Assembly (NCBI RefSeq): GCF_902506655.1
Contig: NZ_LR734812.1
Span: 1-64,000 of the forward strand
DNA length: 64,000 nucleotides
DNA from: Marinoscillum sp. 108
GTDB taxonomy: Bacteria > Bacteroidota > Bacteroidia > Cytophagales > Cyclobacteriaceae
Reading direction: 5' to 3'
Part shown: positions 22,902 through 30,489 of the stretch, piece by piece
Layout of the letters: every line of letters starts with the position of its first letter
How positions within the stretch are numbered: the first letter of the stretch is position 1
Made by a program: the position numbers and the translations under genes
The notes under the pieces: generated by a model
What the model was told of the DNA's origin: nothing
The model's input: only the letters and a program-made list of their open reading frames with translations
Databases searched by the model: none

Positions 22902-24698
22902 GTGAAAGACTTAGCTCATCTCAATAAATACTTCCGAAAATACAAATGGCATTTGATTCTTGGGACAATTTTCATCATTGTCTCCAACTTATTTGGCATT
23001 GTGCCTGCCGTAGTAGTCAGATATTCTTTTGATCTGCTTCAGCGCAGCTATGATATTTTTAAAGCCTTTAGTGGTTTTGAGCTCCAGTCTGAGACGTATG
23101 ACGTGTTTGCTTCCAGTATTTTTATACTCGGTCTGCTCATTTTGATCTCCGCGCTCCTCAAAGGTGTGTTCATGTTTTTTATGCGCCAGACGATCATTGT
23201 GATGTCCCGGCATATCGAGTATGACCTGAAAAATGAAATTTATGAGCATTATCAGTCGCTGCCGCTGAGTTTCTACCGAAGAAACAACACGGGTGACCTG
23301 ATGGCGCGTATTTCAGAGGATGTGAGTAAAGTGAGAATGTATGTGGGCCCGGCCATCATGTACGGAATCAGTCTGTTCACACTGTTTGCCATGGTGATCC
23401 CCTTTATGTTTTCGATCAATCCAAGGCTCACGCTTTATTCGTTGATTCCACTGCCGCTGCTGTCGCTGAGTATTTATTTTGTCAATAACATCATCGACAA
23501 GCGATCCGAAGAGATTCAGAAGAGCTTGTCAGACCTTTCGACCTATGTACAGGAGGCTTTTTCGGGTATCCGGGTGGTGAAGGCATTTGTGCGTGAGCGC
23601 GACATGGATCAGGAGTTTGATAAAGCGAGCGAAAATTACAAAGACAAATCGCTGAAGCTGGCCAATGTGCAGGCGCTGTTTTTCCCCCTCATCATGGGGC
23701 TGATTGGTCTGAGTGTGATCCTGACGGTGTACATCGGATCGGTGGAGGTTTTCAACGGCTCCATCAGTACCGGAGTGATCGCTGAGTTTATTATTTATGT
23801 GAATATGCTCACCTGGCCGGTGGCCTCTCTGGGATGGATCACCAGTATTATTCAGCGGGCAGCGGCTTCTCAGCGCAGGATCAATGAGTTTTTGGATACC
23901 AAAAGCGAGATTGTTTCCACAGAGAATCTTTCCAGAGAAATTGAAGGCCACATCCGGTTTGAAGATGTTTCTTTCAACTACCCCGACTCAGGTATCACCG
24001 CGCTGAAGCATGTATCCTTTGAGATCAGCCCGGGTCAGTCATTGGCCATTATTGGTACCACGGGATCTGGCAAAAGCACCATTGCTAACCTCATCTGCCG
24101 GATGTATGACACCACGGAGGGCACTCTGACCATAGATGGAGAGGACATTCGAAAATACTCCCTTGACTCTGTCAGGAGCCAGATAGGATATGTACCACAG
24201 GACGTTTTCCTGTTTTCGGACACCATTGCTGAAAATATTGCTTTTGGGGCTGACTCTATGGAGACAGCGGATGTTCACAAAGCTGCTGCTGATGCGGATT
24301 TACTGGAAAACATTGACCGTTTCCCCAATGGCTTTGACACCAGAGTGGGCGAACGAGGGATCACTCTTTCTGGAGGACAAAAGCAAAGGGTGTCTATTGC
24401 CAGGGCTATCGCCAGGGAGCCCAAAATTCTGATTTTGGATGACGCCCTCTCTGCGGTGGATACCAAAACAGAGAATGCCATCCTGAACGCCATGGCCCGA
24501 ATCATGAAGGGGCGTACTTCTGTGATTATTTCTCACAGGGTATCGTCTGCCAAGCTGGCTGATAAAGTGATCATGCTGGATGACGGGGTAGTACTGGAAA
24601 GTGGCACTCATGAAGAACTTCTCGCACGAGGTGGTGCCTACAGAGAGCTGCACGACAAGCAGTTGGTCAGTGAATCTGAGGAAAAGCTGGAGATCTGA
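22902..24698 (+). CDS. ABC exporter half-transporter, degenerate-site subunit (TM287-like)
   Basis: 598 aa. An N-terminal transmembrane domain with six helices (about 15-310) is followed by an ATPase domain. Walker A GTTGSGKST is at 385-393, the Q-loop is YVPQDVFLF, the signature LSGGQ at 489-493 and the H-loop IISHRVS. Walker B ends ILDDALSAVD, so the usual catalytic Glu is Asp514, while the signature is intact. That pattern is typical of the degenerate-site subunit of heterodimeric exporters such as TM287/288. A matching partner with the reciprocal pattern is encoded convergently at 25236-27002. The start is GTG at 22902. Substrate unknown (drugs, lipids or peptides are usual). Confidence 0.92.
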   Translation: MKDLAHLNKYFRKYKWHLILGTIFIIVSNLFGIVPAVVVRYSFDLLQRSYDIFKAFSGFELQSETYDVFASSIFILGLLILISALLKGVFMFFMRQTIIVMSRHIEYDLKNEIYEHYQSLPLSFYRRNNTGDLMARISEDVSKVRMYVGPAIMYGISLFTLFAMVIPFMFSINPRLTLYSLIPLPLLSLSIYFVNNIIDKRSEEIQKSLSDLSTYVQEAFSGIRVVKAFVRERDMDQEFDKASENYKDKSLKLANVQALFFPLIMGLIGLSVILTVYIGSVEVFNGSISTGVIAEFIIYVNMLTWPVASLGWITSIIQRAAASQRRINEFLDTKSEIVSTENLSREIEGHIRFEDVSFNYPDSGITALKHVSFEISPGQSLAIIGTTGSGKSTIANLICRMYDTTEGTLTIDGEDIRKYSLDSVRSQIGYVPQDVFLFSDTIAENIAFGADSMETADVHKAAADADLLENIDRFPNGFDTRVGERGITLSGGQKQRVSIARAIAREPKILILDDALSAVDTKTENAILNAMARIMKGRTSVIISHRVSSAKLADKVIMLDDGVVLESGTHEELLARGGAYRELHDKQLVSESEEKLEI

Positions 24699-24699
24699 T

Positions 24700-25239
24700 C
24701 TACCTGGTCCAGCCTTCCACAGTCAGTGAATTGTCCGGAAAACGGATCTCCATAAAGAAATCATCAAGTTCATCGCCTTCTTCCTGTGCCTTTGCGTGAA
24801 GCATCGCCTCAATTTTGTGCGGCCTTGGCTGTACCAGCACGTGCATGCTGAGAAACACTGCATAGCGTGAGTTTGATTGAAATTGACGCACTTCGAAATT
24901 CTCAGGAATCTCAGACATCTCTGCGGCCAAACTAATGCCTATAAACCTGGCGATCTTATTTTTTGGGAGTGTGTCGTTTTGAAAAGTAATGATGGTAAGT
25001 GTTCCGTCTATGTCGCCATTGGCAACCATCTCCCTACATTCGGTGCCAAAGTCTATCGGAGCCTGGTCGGTATAGTGGGTGATAAACATTTTACCAGCCA
25101 CAGTTCTGTTGATGGGGTCTAGCTTATACACTTTTACCTCTTCAAAACCGCCCAGCATATAATAGACGGAACCGATGATGATGGTGAGAAATAAAATGAT
25201 AAGGCTCAGGTAGAAATACCTGCTCAGGGTCACATTCAT
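24700..25239 (-). CDS. Single-pass membrane protein between the two ABC exporter genes
   Basis: 179 aa. One N-terminal transmembrane helix (FYLSLIILFLTIIIGSVYYML, about 9-29) is followed by about 150 residues with regular alternating hydrophobic beta segments (for example GTLTIITFQND, RYAVFLSMHVLVQ). The family is not recognised. Its ATG overlaps the stop of the ABC subunit at 25236 by 4 bases, so it is translationally coupled to it. It ends 2 bases from the stop of the other ABC half on the opposite strand. An accessory or substrate-related role for the exporter is plausible but only from position. Confidence 0.75.
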   Translation of the reverse strand: MNVTLSRYFYLSLIILFLTIIIGSVYYMLGGFEEVKVYKLDPINRTVAGKMFITHYTDQAPIDFGTECREMVANGDIDGTLTIITFQNDTLPKNKIARFIGISLAAEMSEIPENFEVRQFQSNSRYAVFLSMHVLVQPRPHKIEAMLHAKAQEEGDELDDFFMEIRFPDNSLTVEGWTR

Positions 25240-27002
25240 GATACTACTTCTTTGTACTGCATTTGGTGAAGTTGCGTATAAAAGCCGTCTAATTCAAGCA
25301 GAGTTTCGTGGGTTCCTTCTTCTACAATCTCTCCTTTATCCAGCACCAGGATTTTATCGGCGTTTTGGATGGTAGAGAGCCTGTGGGCTATCACGATGGA
25401 CGTCCGGCCTTTCATGAGCTTCTGTATGGCCTCCTGGATGAGCTCTTCGGTCTCTGTATCCACAGAGCTGGTAGCTTCATCCAGCACGATGATTTTCGGA
25501 TCATATACCATGGCGCGTACAAATGAAATTAATTGTCGCTGGCCTACCGAAAGGGTGGCGCCACGTTCCATGACATTGTAGTCAAATCCACCCGGAAGGC
25601 GTTCGATGAATGACTTGGCGCCCACCAGCTCAGCCGCTTCTTTCACCTTTTCCAGGGTGATGTCAGGATTGCGCAGGGTGATGTTATTGTAGATGGTGTC
25701 AGAAAACAGGAACACATCCTGCAGCACCACCGCAATGTGATTTCTGAGATTTCCCAGTTCAAACTCACGGATATTGGTCTCATCAATGGCGATCGTTCCT
25801 TTGTTGATCTCATAAAACCGGGTGAGTAGATTGATCACCGATGACTTACCCGCGCCTGTAGCTCCCACCAGGGCCAAAGCCTCGCCTTTTTGCACCTCAA
25901 AATTGATGTCTTTCAAGACCCAGTCTTCATCGTTGTAGGCAAACCAGACATTTTCAAATTTCACGGTGCCTTCTATGTCTTCCGGGTGGTGGCTTCCATT
26001 ATCTTCTATGTACTCCTTGCTATCCATGAGATCCAGAATCCTGTTGGAGGCCACTATCCCCATCTGCAGGGTATTGAACCGATCCGCAATCATTCGGATG
26101 GGTCTGAAAAACATCTGAATGTACATGATGAAGGCAATGAGTACCCCGAGGGTCAGTTGCTCCTGGATGACACTGCCCGCCCCGTACCACACGATGAGTC
26201 CGATACCTCCGGCCTGAATGATTTCTGCCACCGGGAAATAGGTGGCATAATAAAAGACCCCTTTGATATTGGCTTTGCGGTGCTCGCGGTTGATTTCTTT
26301 GAATTTTTCCAGCTCTCTCTTCTCCGCATTGAAAATCTGCACAATGTTCATCCCGGTAATGTGCTCCTGCACAAAAGCGTTAAGGTTGGAAACGGCAGTT
26401 CGCACTTCATTGAAAGATACCTTCACCTTTTCCTTGAAAACATAAGTGGCAAAGAGGAGGATCGGCAATAGGGCCAGGCTGACGAGCGTGAGTTGCCAGC
26501 TCAGAGCAAACATAAACACCAGGATGACGAGCAGCTGGAGGATGTCGGCAATGATGCCTGCAATACCCGTACTGAATACTTCTGAGAGGGTTTCTATATC
26601 ACTTACACTTCTGGTGACCAGTCGGCCGATGGGCGTTTTATCAAAAAAACGGAGACGAAGGTTTTGGAGGTGGTTGAAAAGTTTAACCCGTATATCCTTG
26701 ATAATGTACTGCCCCAGCCATCCAGACATATAGGTGTGGAAGTACTGCACAATGGCCTGCGCAACGAGTAGCACAATCAGTACAATGACCCAAAATACCA
26801 GGCCGTTGTAGTTTCCGATTGCCACGTCATTATCTATGGTATACTGGATGATCCACGGGCGTAAAGGTGTGAGCACCGCCAAGGCAATGGTGAGAAACAC
26901 CACCAGATAAAATTGCTTTTGATAGGGTTTTGCGAAGACAAAGAGTCTCCTCAATATCTGCAAATCCAATATATTCCCACTAATCGTCTTTTCTTTCTCC
27001 AA
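25236..27002 (-). CDS. ABC exporter half-transporter, consensus-site subunit (TM288-like)
   Basis: 588 aa. A six-helix transmembrane domain (about 20-320) and an ATPase domain with Walker A GATGAGKSS are present. Walker B is IIVLDEATSSVD with the catalytic Glu509 present, and the switch region is IVIAHRLST. The signature is LSVGQ (484-488) rather than LSGGQ. A normal Walker B with a changed signature is the reciprocal of the subunit at 22902, as expected for a heterodimer with one degenerate site. The start is TTG at 27002: the truA stop codon lies just upstream and no early ATG exists. It follows truA by 3 bases and overlaps the membrane protein at 24700 by 4. Confidence 0.92.
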   Translation of the reverse strand: MEKEKTISGNILDLQILRRLFVFAKPYQKQFYLVVFLTIALAVLTPLRPWIIQYTIDNDVAIGNYNGLVFWVIVLIVLLVAQAIVQYFHTYMSGWLGQYIIKDIRVKLFNHLQNLRLRFFDKTPIGRLVTRSVSDIETLSEVFSTGIAGIIADILQLLVILVFMFALSWQLTLVSLALLPILLFATYVFKEKVKVSFNEVRTAVSNLNAFVQEHITGMNIVQIFNAEKRELEKFKEINREHRKANIKGVFYYATYFPVAEIIQAGGIGLIVWYGAGSVIQEQLTLGVLIAFIMYIQMFFRPIRMIADRFNTLQMGIVASNRILDLMDSKEYIEDNGSHHPEDIEGTVKFENVWFAYNDEDWVLKDINFEVQKGEALALVGATGAGKSSVINLLTRFYEINKGTIAIDETNIREFELGNLRNHIAVVLQDVFLFSDTIYNNITLRNPDITLEKVKEAAELVGAKSFIERLPGGFDYNVMERGATLSVGQRQLISFVRAMVYDPKIIVLDEATSSVDTETEELIQEAIQKLMKGRTSIVIAHRLSTIQNADKILVLDKGEIVEEGTHETLLELDGFYTQLHQMQYKEVVS

Positions 27003-27005
27003 TGC

Positions 27006-27755
27006 TTAAATGTCTAGGTATATGGACTCGGGGTATTTTACTTCAGTAAGGAAAAGCCCTTCGGCAGGCACAGCCCGCCCTGCGCGTGATCTTTCACCGC
27101 TTTCTAATATGTTCTTAAGGTCTGTCTGGTTAAGTCTGCCCTGCCCTACTTCGAGCAATGTGCCCACCATGGCCCTGATCATGCCTCTCAAAAATCTATT
27201 GGCACTTACGGAAAATACGTAACCCTCGTTGGTTTCTTGCCAGTTTATCTCGTAAATATCACAATCAAAATGATTGACATCAGTATGAACCTTGCTGAAA
27301 GCCTGAAAGTTCTTCCAATTCTTCATCAAGCCAATGGCCTCCTGTATGGGCGCGGCTTCCAGGCTTCTTGAAAAAAAATAGGAGACCCCCGTTTTGAAGG
27401 GATCTTTCTGACGGTGCAGATGATAATGATAAGTACGCCGTACGGCATCAAAGCGGGCGTGTGCTTCCGGTTTTACCGGTCGGATGGAGTTGATACTGAC
27501 CTCAGCCGGGAGTAATCCGTTCAGTCGATACTGAAGTTGATCCAGCGTATCAGAAAGCTCCGCATCAAAGTGTGCAATTTGCTGGAGGGCATGCACGCCA
27601 GTGTCCGTTCGGCCGCTGCCCAGACAGCTGATGTCCTGCTGTAAGATGATGCTCAGCGCCCGGTTGATTTCTTCCTGCACAGTATGAGCATTCGGCTGTA
27701 TTTGCCATCCATGAAATGCCGTGCCGCGATATGAAATGTCCAGGAAATATCTCAT
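27006..27755 (-). CDS. truA: tRNA pseudouridine(38-40) synthase TruA
   Basis: 249 aa, normal size. It isomerises uridines 38-40 in the tRNA anticodon arm. The catalytic Asp lies in GSGRTDTGVHAL, and the C-terminal block FLRGMIRAMVGTLLEVGQGR is conserved. It is the first gene of a three-gene minus-strand operon with the ABC exporter subunit (3-base gap) and the single-pass membrane protein. A perfect -7 box lies only 5 bases before the ATG, so the mRNA may be leaderless. Confidence 0.96.
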   Translation of the reverse strand: MRYFLDISYRGTAFHGWQIQPNAHTVQEEINRALSIILQQDISCLGSGRTDTGVHALQQIAHFDAELSDTLDQLQYRLNGLLPAEVSINSIRPVKPEAHARFDAVRRTYHYHLHRQKDPFKTGVSYFFSRSLEAAPIQEAIGLMKNWKNFQAFSKVHTDVNHFDCDIYEINWQETNEGYVFSVSANRFLRGMIRAMVGTLLEVGQGRLNQTDLKNILESGERSRAGRAVPAEGLFLTEVKYPESIYLDI

Positions 27756-27760
27756 GGCTG

Positions 27761-27768
27761 CAAAAGTA
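27761..27768 (-). promoter_or_regulatory. Candidate -7 box for truA (possibly leaderless mRNA)
   Basis: The minus strand reads TACTTTTG, a full TAnnTTTG match, ending 5 bases before the truA ATG. Transcription would begin at or next to the start codon. The -33 region is poor (TTTA rather than TTTG and too close), so this is tentative. Confidence 0.3.
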
Positions 27769-27852
27769 AGACTTTACCTTGTAAAGAATTTGTAAGGATT
27801 CGATTGGCTTTGTGGGGAGGTATCGGCATTTTTGCGGGAAATATTAGAAATT

Positions 27853-28341
27853 ATGATTCAAAGAATCCAATCTGTCTTTTTGTTTCTGGTAGCCGCTATC
27901 ATGGTGACCGTGCTTTTTTTACCTATCTGGAACAAACTGGATCTTGATGCCCAGGAGAAAGTGACCCTCAATGCTTTTAAAATGGTGTACTCCTCTTACG
28001 ATGAGGCTGGGGAACCTACAGTGATGGCTTCTGTGGATACTTTTTGGATTTCGGCGCTGGCTATTTTAGCGGCTGGTATTGCCTTGTTTTCTATTTTTCA
28101 ATACAAAGCCAGGCTAAGGCAGATGAAACTCGGTGCGCTGAATTCCCTGATCATGGGCGGCTGCCTGGGTATGACGTATTACTACTCCACCAAGGGTGAC
28201 CAAATGCTAAATCCGAATACGGCAGGCAACTTTGAAATTGGCTTTTATATTATCGCTGCAGCCCTTTTGTTCAACTCTTTGGCCAACCGCTTTATTCGTA
28301 AGGATGAGAAGCTGGTGAGAAGTGCTGATAGGATCAGATAA
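27853..28341 (+). CDS. DUF4293-family four-helix membrane protein
   Basis: 162 aa from the ATG at 27853 (MIQRIQSVFLFL, the usual start of the family); a TTG seven codons upstream is rejected. Four membrane segments are visible at about 7-25, 65-83, 95-115 and 130-150. DUF4293 proteins are conserved in Bacteroidota and have no known function. The gene is divergent from truA and followed by a terminator 24 bases downstream, so it is monocistronic. Confidence 0.88.
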   Translation: MIQRIQSVFLFLVAAIMVTVLFLPIWNKLDLDAQEKVTLNAFKMVYSSYDEAGEPTVMASVDTFWISALAILAAGIALFSIFQYKARLRQMKLGALNSLIMGGCLGMTYYYSTKGDQMLNPNTAGNFEIGFYIIAAALLFNSLANRFIRKDEKLVRSADRIR

Positions 28342-28365
28342 TATTTCACGACATAGTAACATTCC

Positions 28366-28390
28366 AAATCCGTCTTCAGACGGATTTTTT
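28366..28390 (+). terminator. Rho-independent terminator after the DUF4293 gene
   Basis: A 9 bp stem (28366-28374 with 28379-28387) with a TTCA loop runs into a six-T tract. Confidence 0.85.
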
Positions 28391-28413
28391 GTTTGGAGCC
28401 AGGTCACCTGGAG

Positions 28414-28461
28414 CTGTCAACGTTCTGCCATCTTGACAGTCTTTAGCCTCTGGAATAGTAT
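28414..28461 (+). promoter_or_regulatory. Candidate htpG promoter with overlapping inverted repeat
   Basis: TTGACA at 28433-28438 and TAGTAT at 28456-28461 are separated by 17 bases, a classic sigma70-like arrangement that is unusual in Bacteroidota. The same bases also read TTGA-N19-TAGTATTTG, close to the Bacteroidota consensus. A perfect 7 bp inverted repeat (CTGTCAA at 28414-28420, TTGACAG at 28433-28439) covers the upstream box and could be an operator. The ATG is 45 bases downstream. Confidence 0.4.
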
Positions 28462-28505
28462 TTGATTTCAAGGACTCTCAGAATTAAAAAAATTACAATA
28501 ACGAT

Positions 28506-30398
28506 ATGCAAGAGAAAGGTACTATTTCAATCCACACGGAGAATATCTTCCCGATCATCAAGAAGTTTTTATACTCCGATCATGAGATATTCCTACGCGA
28601 GCTGACCTCCAACGCCGTAGACGCCACCCAGAAGATCAAGAGATTGGCTTCCCTGGGAGAATACAAAGGTGAGCTTGGAGACCTGACCATTGATGTCAGC
28701 GTTGACAAAAAGAAAAAAACGATCACGATTTCTGACAAAGGGATCGGAATGACTGCCGATGAAATCAAGAAGTACATCAACCAGATAGCTTTTTCTGGCG
28801 CCACAGAGTTTGTGGAGAAATACAAAGACAAGGGTGATGAGCAGCAGATCATTGGTCATTTTGGGTTGGGTTTTTACTCAGCATTCATGGTGGCTAAGCA
28901 GGTGGAAATCCAGACACTCTCTTATCAGGAAGGCGCAGAGCCCGCCGCCTGGCTGTGCGATGGAAACACAGAGTTTGAGATCAAAACCAGCAAGAAAAAG
29001 GAACGCGGCACAGACATTATCCTGCACATTGCTGATGACTCAGAGGAATTTTTAGAAGAACACAGAATCCAGGGGATTCTGGACAAATACTCCAAATTTT
29101 TGCCTGTACCGATCCGATTCGGACAAAAGGACAGACAAGTAGAGGATGGAGAAGACAAAGACGGTAAGAAAAAATGGAAAACCGTCAAAGAAGATAACAT
29201 TATCAACAATCCTGAGCCGCTCTGGGCCAAGTCACCAAGCGAACTGAAGGATGAAGATTATCTCGAATTCTACAAGGAACTGTATCCTTTTTCAGAAGAG
29301 CCACTATTCTGGATTCATTTGAATGTGGATTATCCTTTCAACCTTACCGGAATCCTCTATTTCCCAAAATTGAAAAAAGATTTCGAGGTGCAGCGGAATA
29401 AGATCCAGCTGTACTCGCGTCAGGTGTTTATCACCGATGAGGTGAAGGACATAGTGCCGGACTTTTTGCAGTTGCTCCATGGGGTGATTGACTCTCCGGA
29501 CATCCCGCTAAACGTATCTCGTAGCTATCTGCAGTCAGACAGCAACGTGAAGAAGATCAACGGGTACATTACCAAAAAAGTAGCAGATAAGCTTGGTGAC
29601 TTGTTCAAAAAAGACAGACCGAGCTATGAGCAAAAATGGAGTGATATTGGTGTTTTCGTGAAATACGGAATGATCTCCGAGGAGAAATTTGAAGAAAAAG
29701 CCAAGGATTTCACTTTGGTGAAAAACGTGGAGGGAAAGTTCTTCAACATAGAGGAGTACAAAACAGAGGTGGCCACTAACCAGACCAACAAGGACAAGAG
29801 TGTGGTTTTCCTTTATACCACGGATGAAGAAAAGCAGCACAGCTACCTCGAAACTGCGAAGAAGCGAAGCTATGATGTACTGGTACTGGACGGACCTGTG
29901 GACAGCCACTTTATCAACCACGTGGAGCAGAAATATGAAGGCGTTACCCTCAAGCGGGTGGATGCCGACGTGATAGACAAGCTCATCGATAAAGATGAGA
30001 AAAAGGAATCTGTATTATCTGATGCTGAAAAAGAGAAAGTATCGGCGGCCTTCAAGAAAGCCATTGGGGATGATAAAAACAATGTGACCGTGGAGCCTAT
30101 GGCCACCGATGACATGCCGGTGACGATCACCCTGCCTGAGTTTATCCGAAGGATGAGAGACATGCAGGCGCAGGGCGGTGGAGGCCCGATGATGTTCGGT
30201 GAGATGCCGCTCAACCTTGCGGTATCGGTGAATGCCAACCATGCGTTTACCCGCAAGATTGTGGAGGCCGAAAGTGAAGAAGATCAGATTGCGCTGGCTA
30301 AGCAGGCTTATGACTGGGCGCTCCTCTCACAGGGGATGCTGAGTGGTAAAAACCTGACCAACTTCATCAACAGGAGTGTGGAGTTGGCGGTAAAATAA
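28506..30398 (+). CDS. htpG: Molecular chaperone HtpG (Hsp90)
   Basis: 630 aa, normal for bacterial Hsp90. The N-terminal GHKL ATPase has ELTSNAVDA (Glu32 for hydrolysis, Asn36 for magnesium), SDKGIGMTADE and GHFGLGFYSAFMV. The middle domain carries YSRQVFITDEV and NVSRSYLQSD, and the C-terminal dimerisation domain ends the protein. It acts in the cytoplasm as a dimeric ATP-dependent chaperone under stress. The gene is monocistronic, with its own candidate promoter and a terminator. Confidence 0.98.
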   Translation: MQEKGTISIHTENIFPIIKKFLYSDHEIFLRELTSNAVDATQKIKRLASLGEYKGELGDLTIDVSVDKKKKTITISDKGIGMTADEIKKYINQIAFSGATEFVEKYKDKGDEQQIIGHFGLGFYSAFMVAKQVEIQTLSYQEGAEPAAWLCDGNTEFEIKTSKKKERGTDIILHIADDSEEFLEEHRIQGILDKYSKFLPVPIRFGQKDRQVEDGEDKDGKKKWKTVKEDNIINNPEPLWAKSPSELKDEDYLEFYKELYPFSEEPLFWIHLNVDYPFNLTGILYFPKLKKDFEVQRNKIQLYSRQVFITDEVKDIVPDFLQLLHGVIDSPDIPLNVSRSYLQSDSNVKKINGYITKKVADKLGDLFKKDRPSYEQKWSDIGVFVKYGMISEEKFEEKAKDFTLVKNVEGKFFNIEEYKTEVATNQTNKDKSVVFLYTTDEEKQHSYLETAKKRSYDVLVLDGPVDSHFINHVEQKYEGVTLKRVDADVIDKLIDKDEKKESVLSDAEKEKVSAAFKKAIGDDKNNVTVEPMATDDMPVTITLPEFIRRMRDMQAQGGGGPMMFGEMPLNLAVSVNANHAFTRKIVEAESEEDQIALAKQAYDWALLSQGMLSGKNLTNFINRSVELAVK

Positions 30399-30420
30399 AT
30401 TTCTGTCGAGGTAGAATCAG

Positions 30421-30485
30421 AAAGCTGTCCTGAATAAATCCCGGCTAATTCCAGTCGCGGGTTACATTTCGGGACAGCTTTTTTA
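30421..30485 (+). terminator. Terminator after htpG, possibly bidirectional
   Basis: A perfect 10 bp stem (30421-30430 with 30472-30481) runs into TTTTTT. The 41-base loop holds a second short hairpin. The convergent protease gene ends at 30490, so the same structure may also stop minus-strand transcripts, although the T tract on that side is interrupted. Confidence 0.75.
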
Positions 30486-30489
30486 ATTG

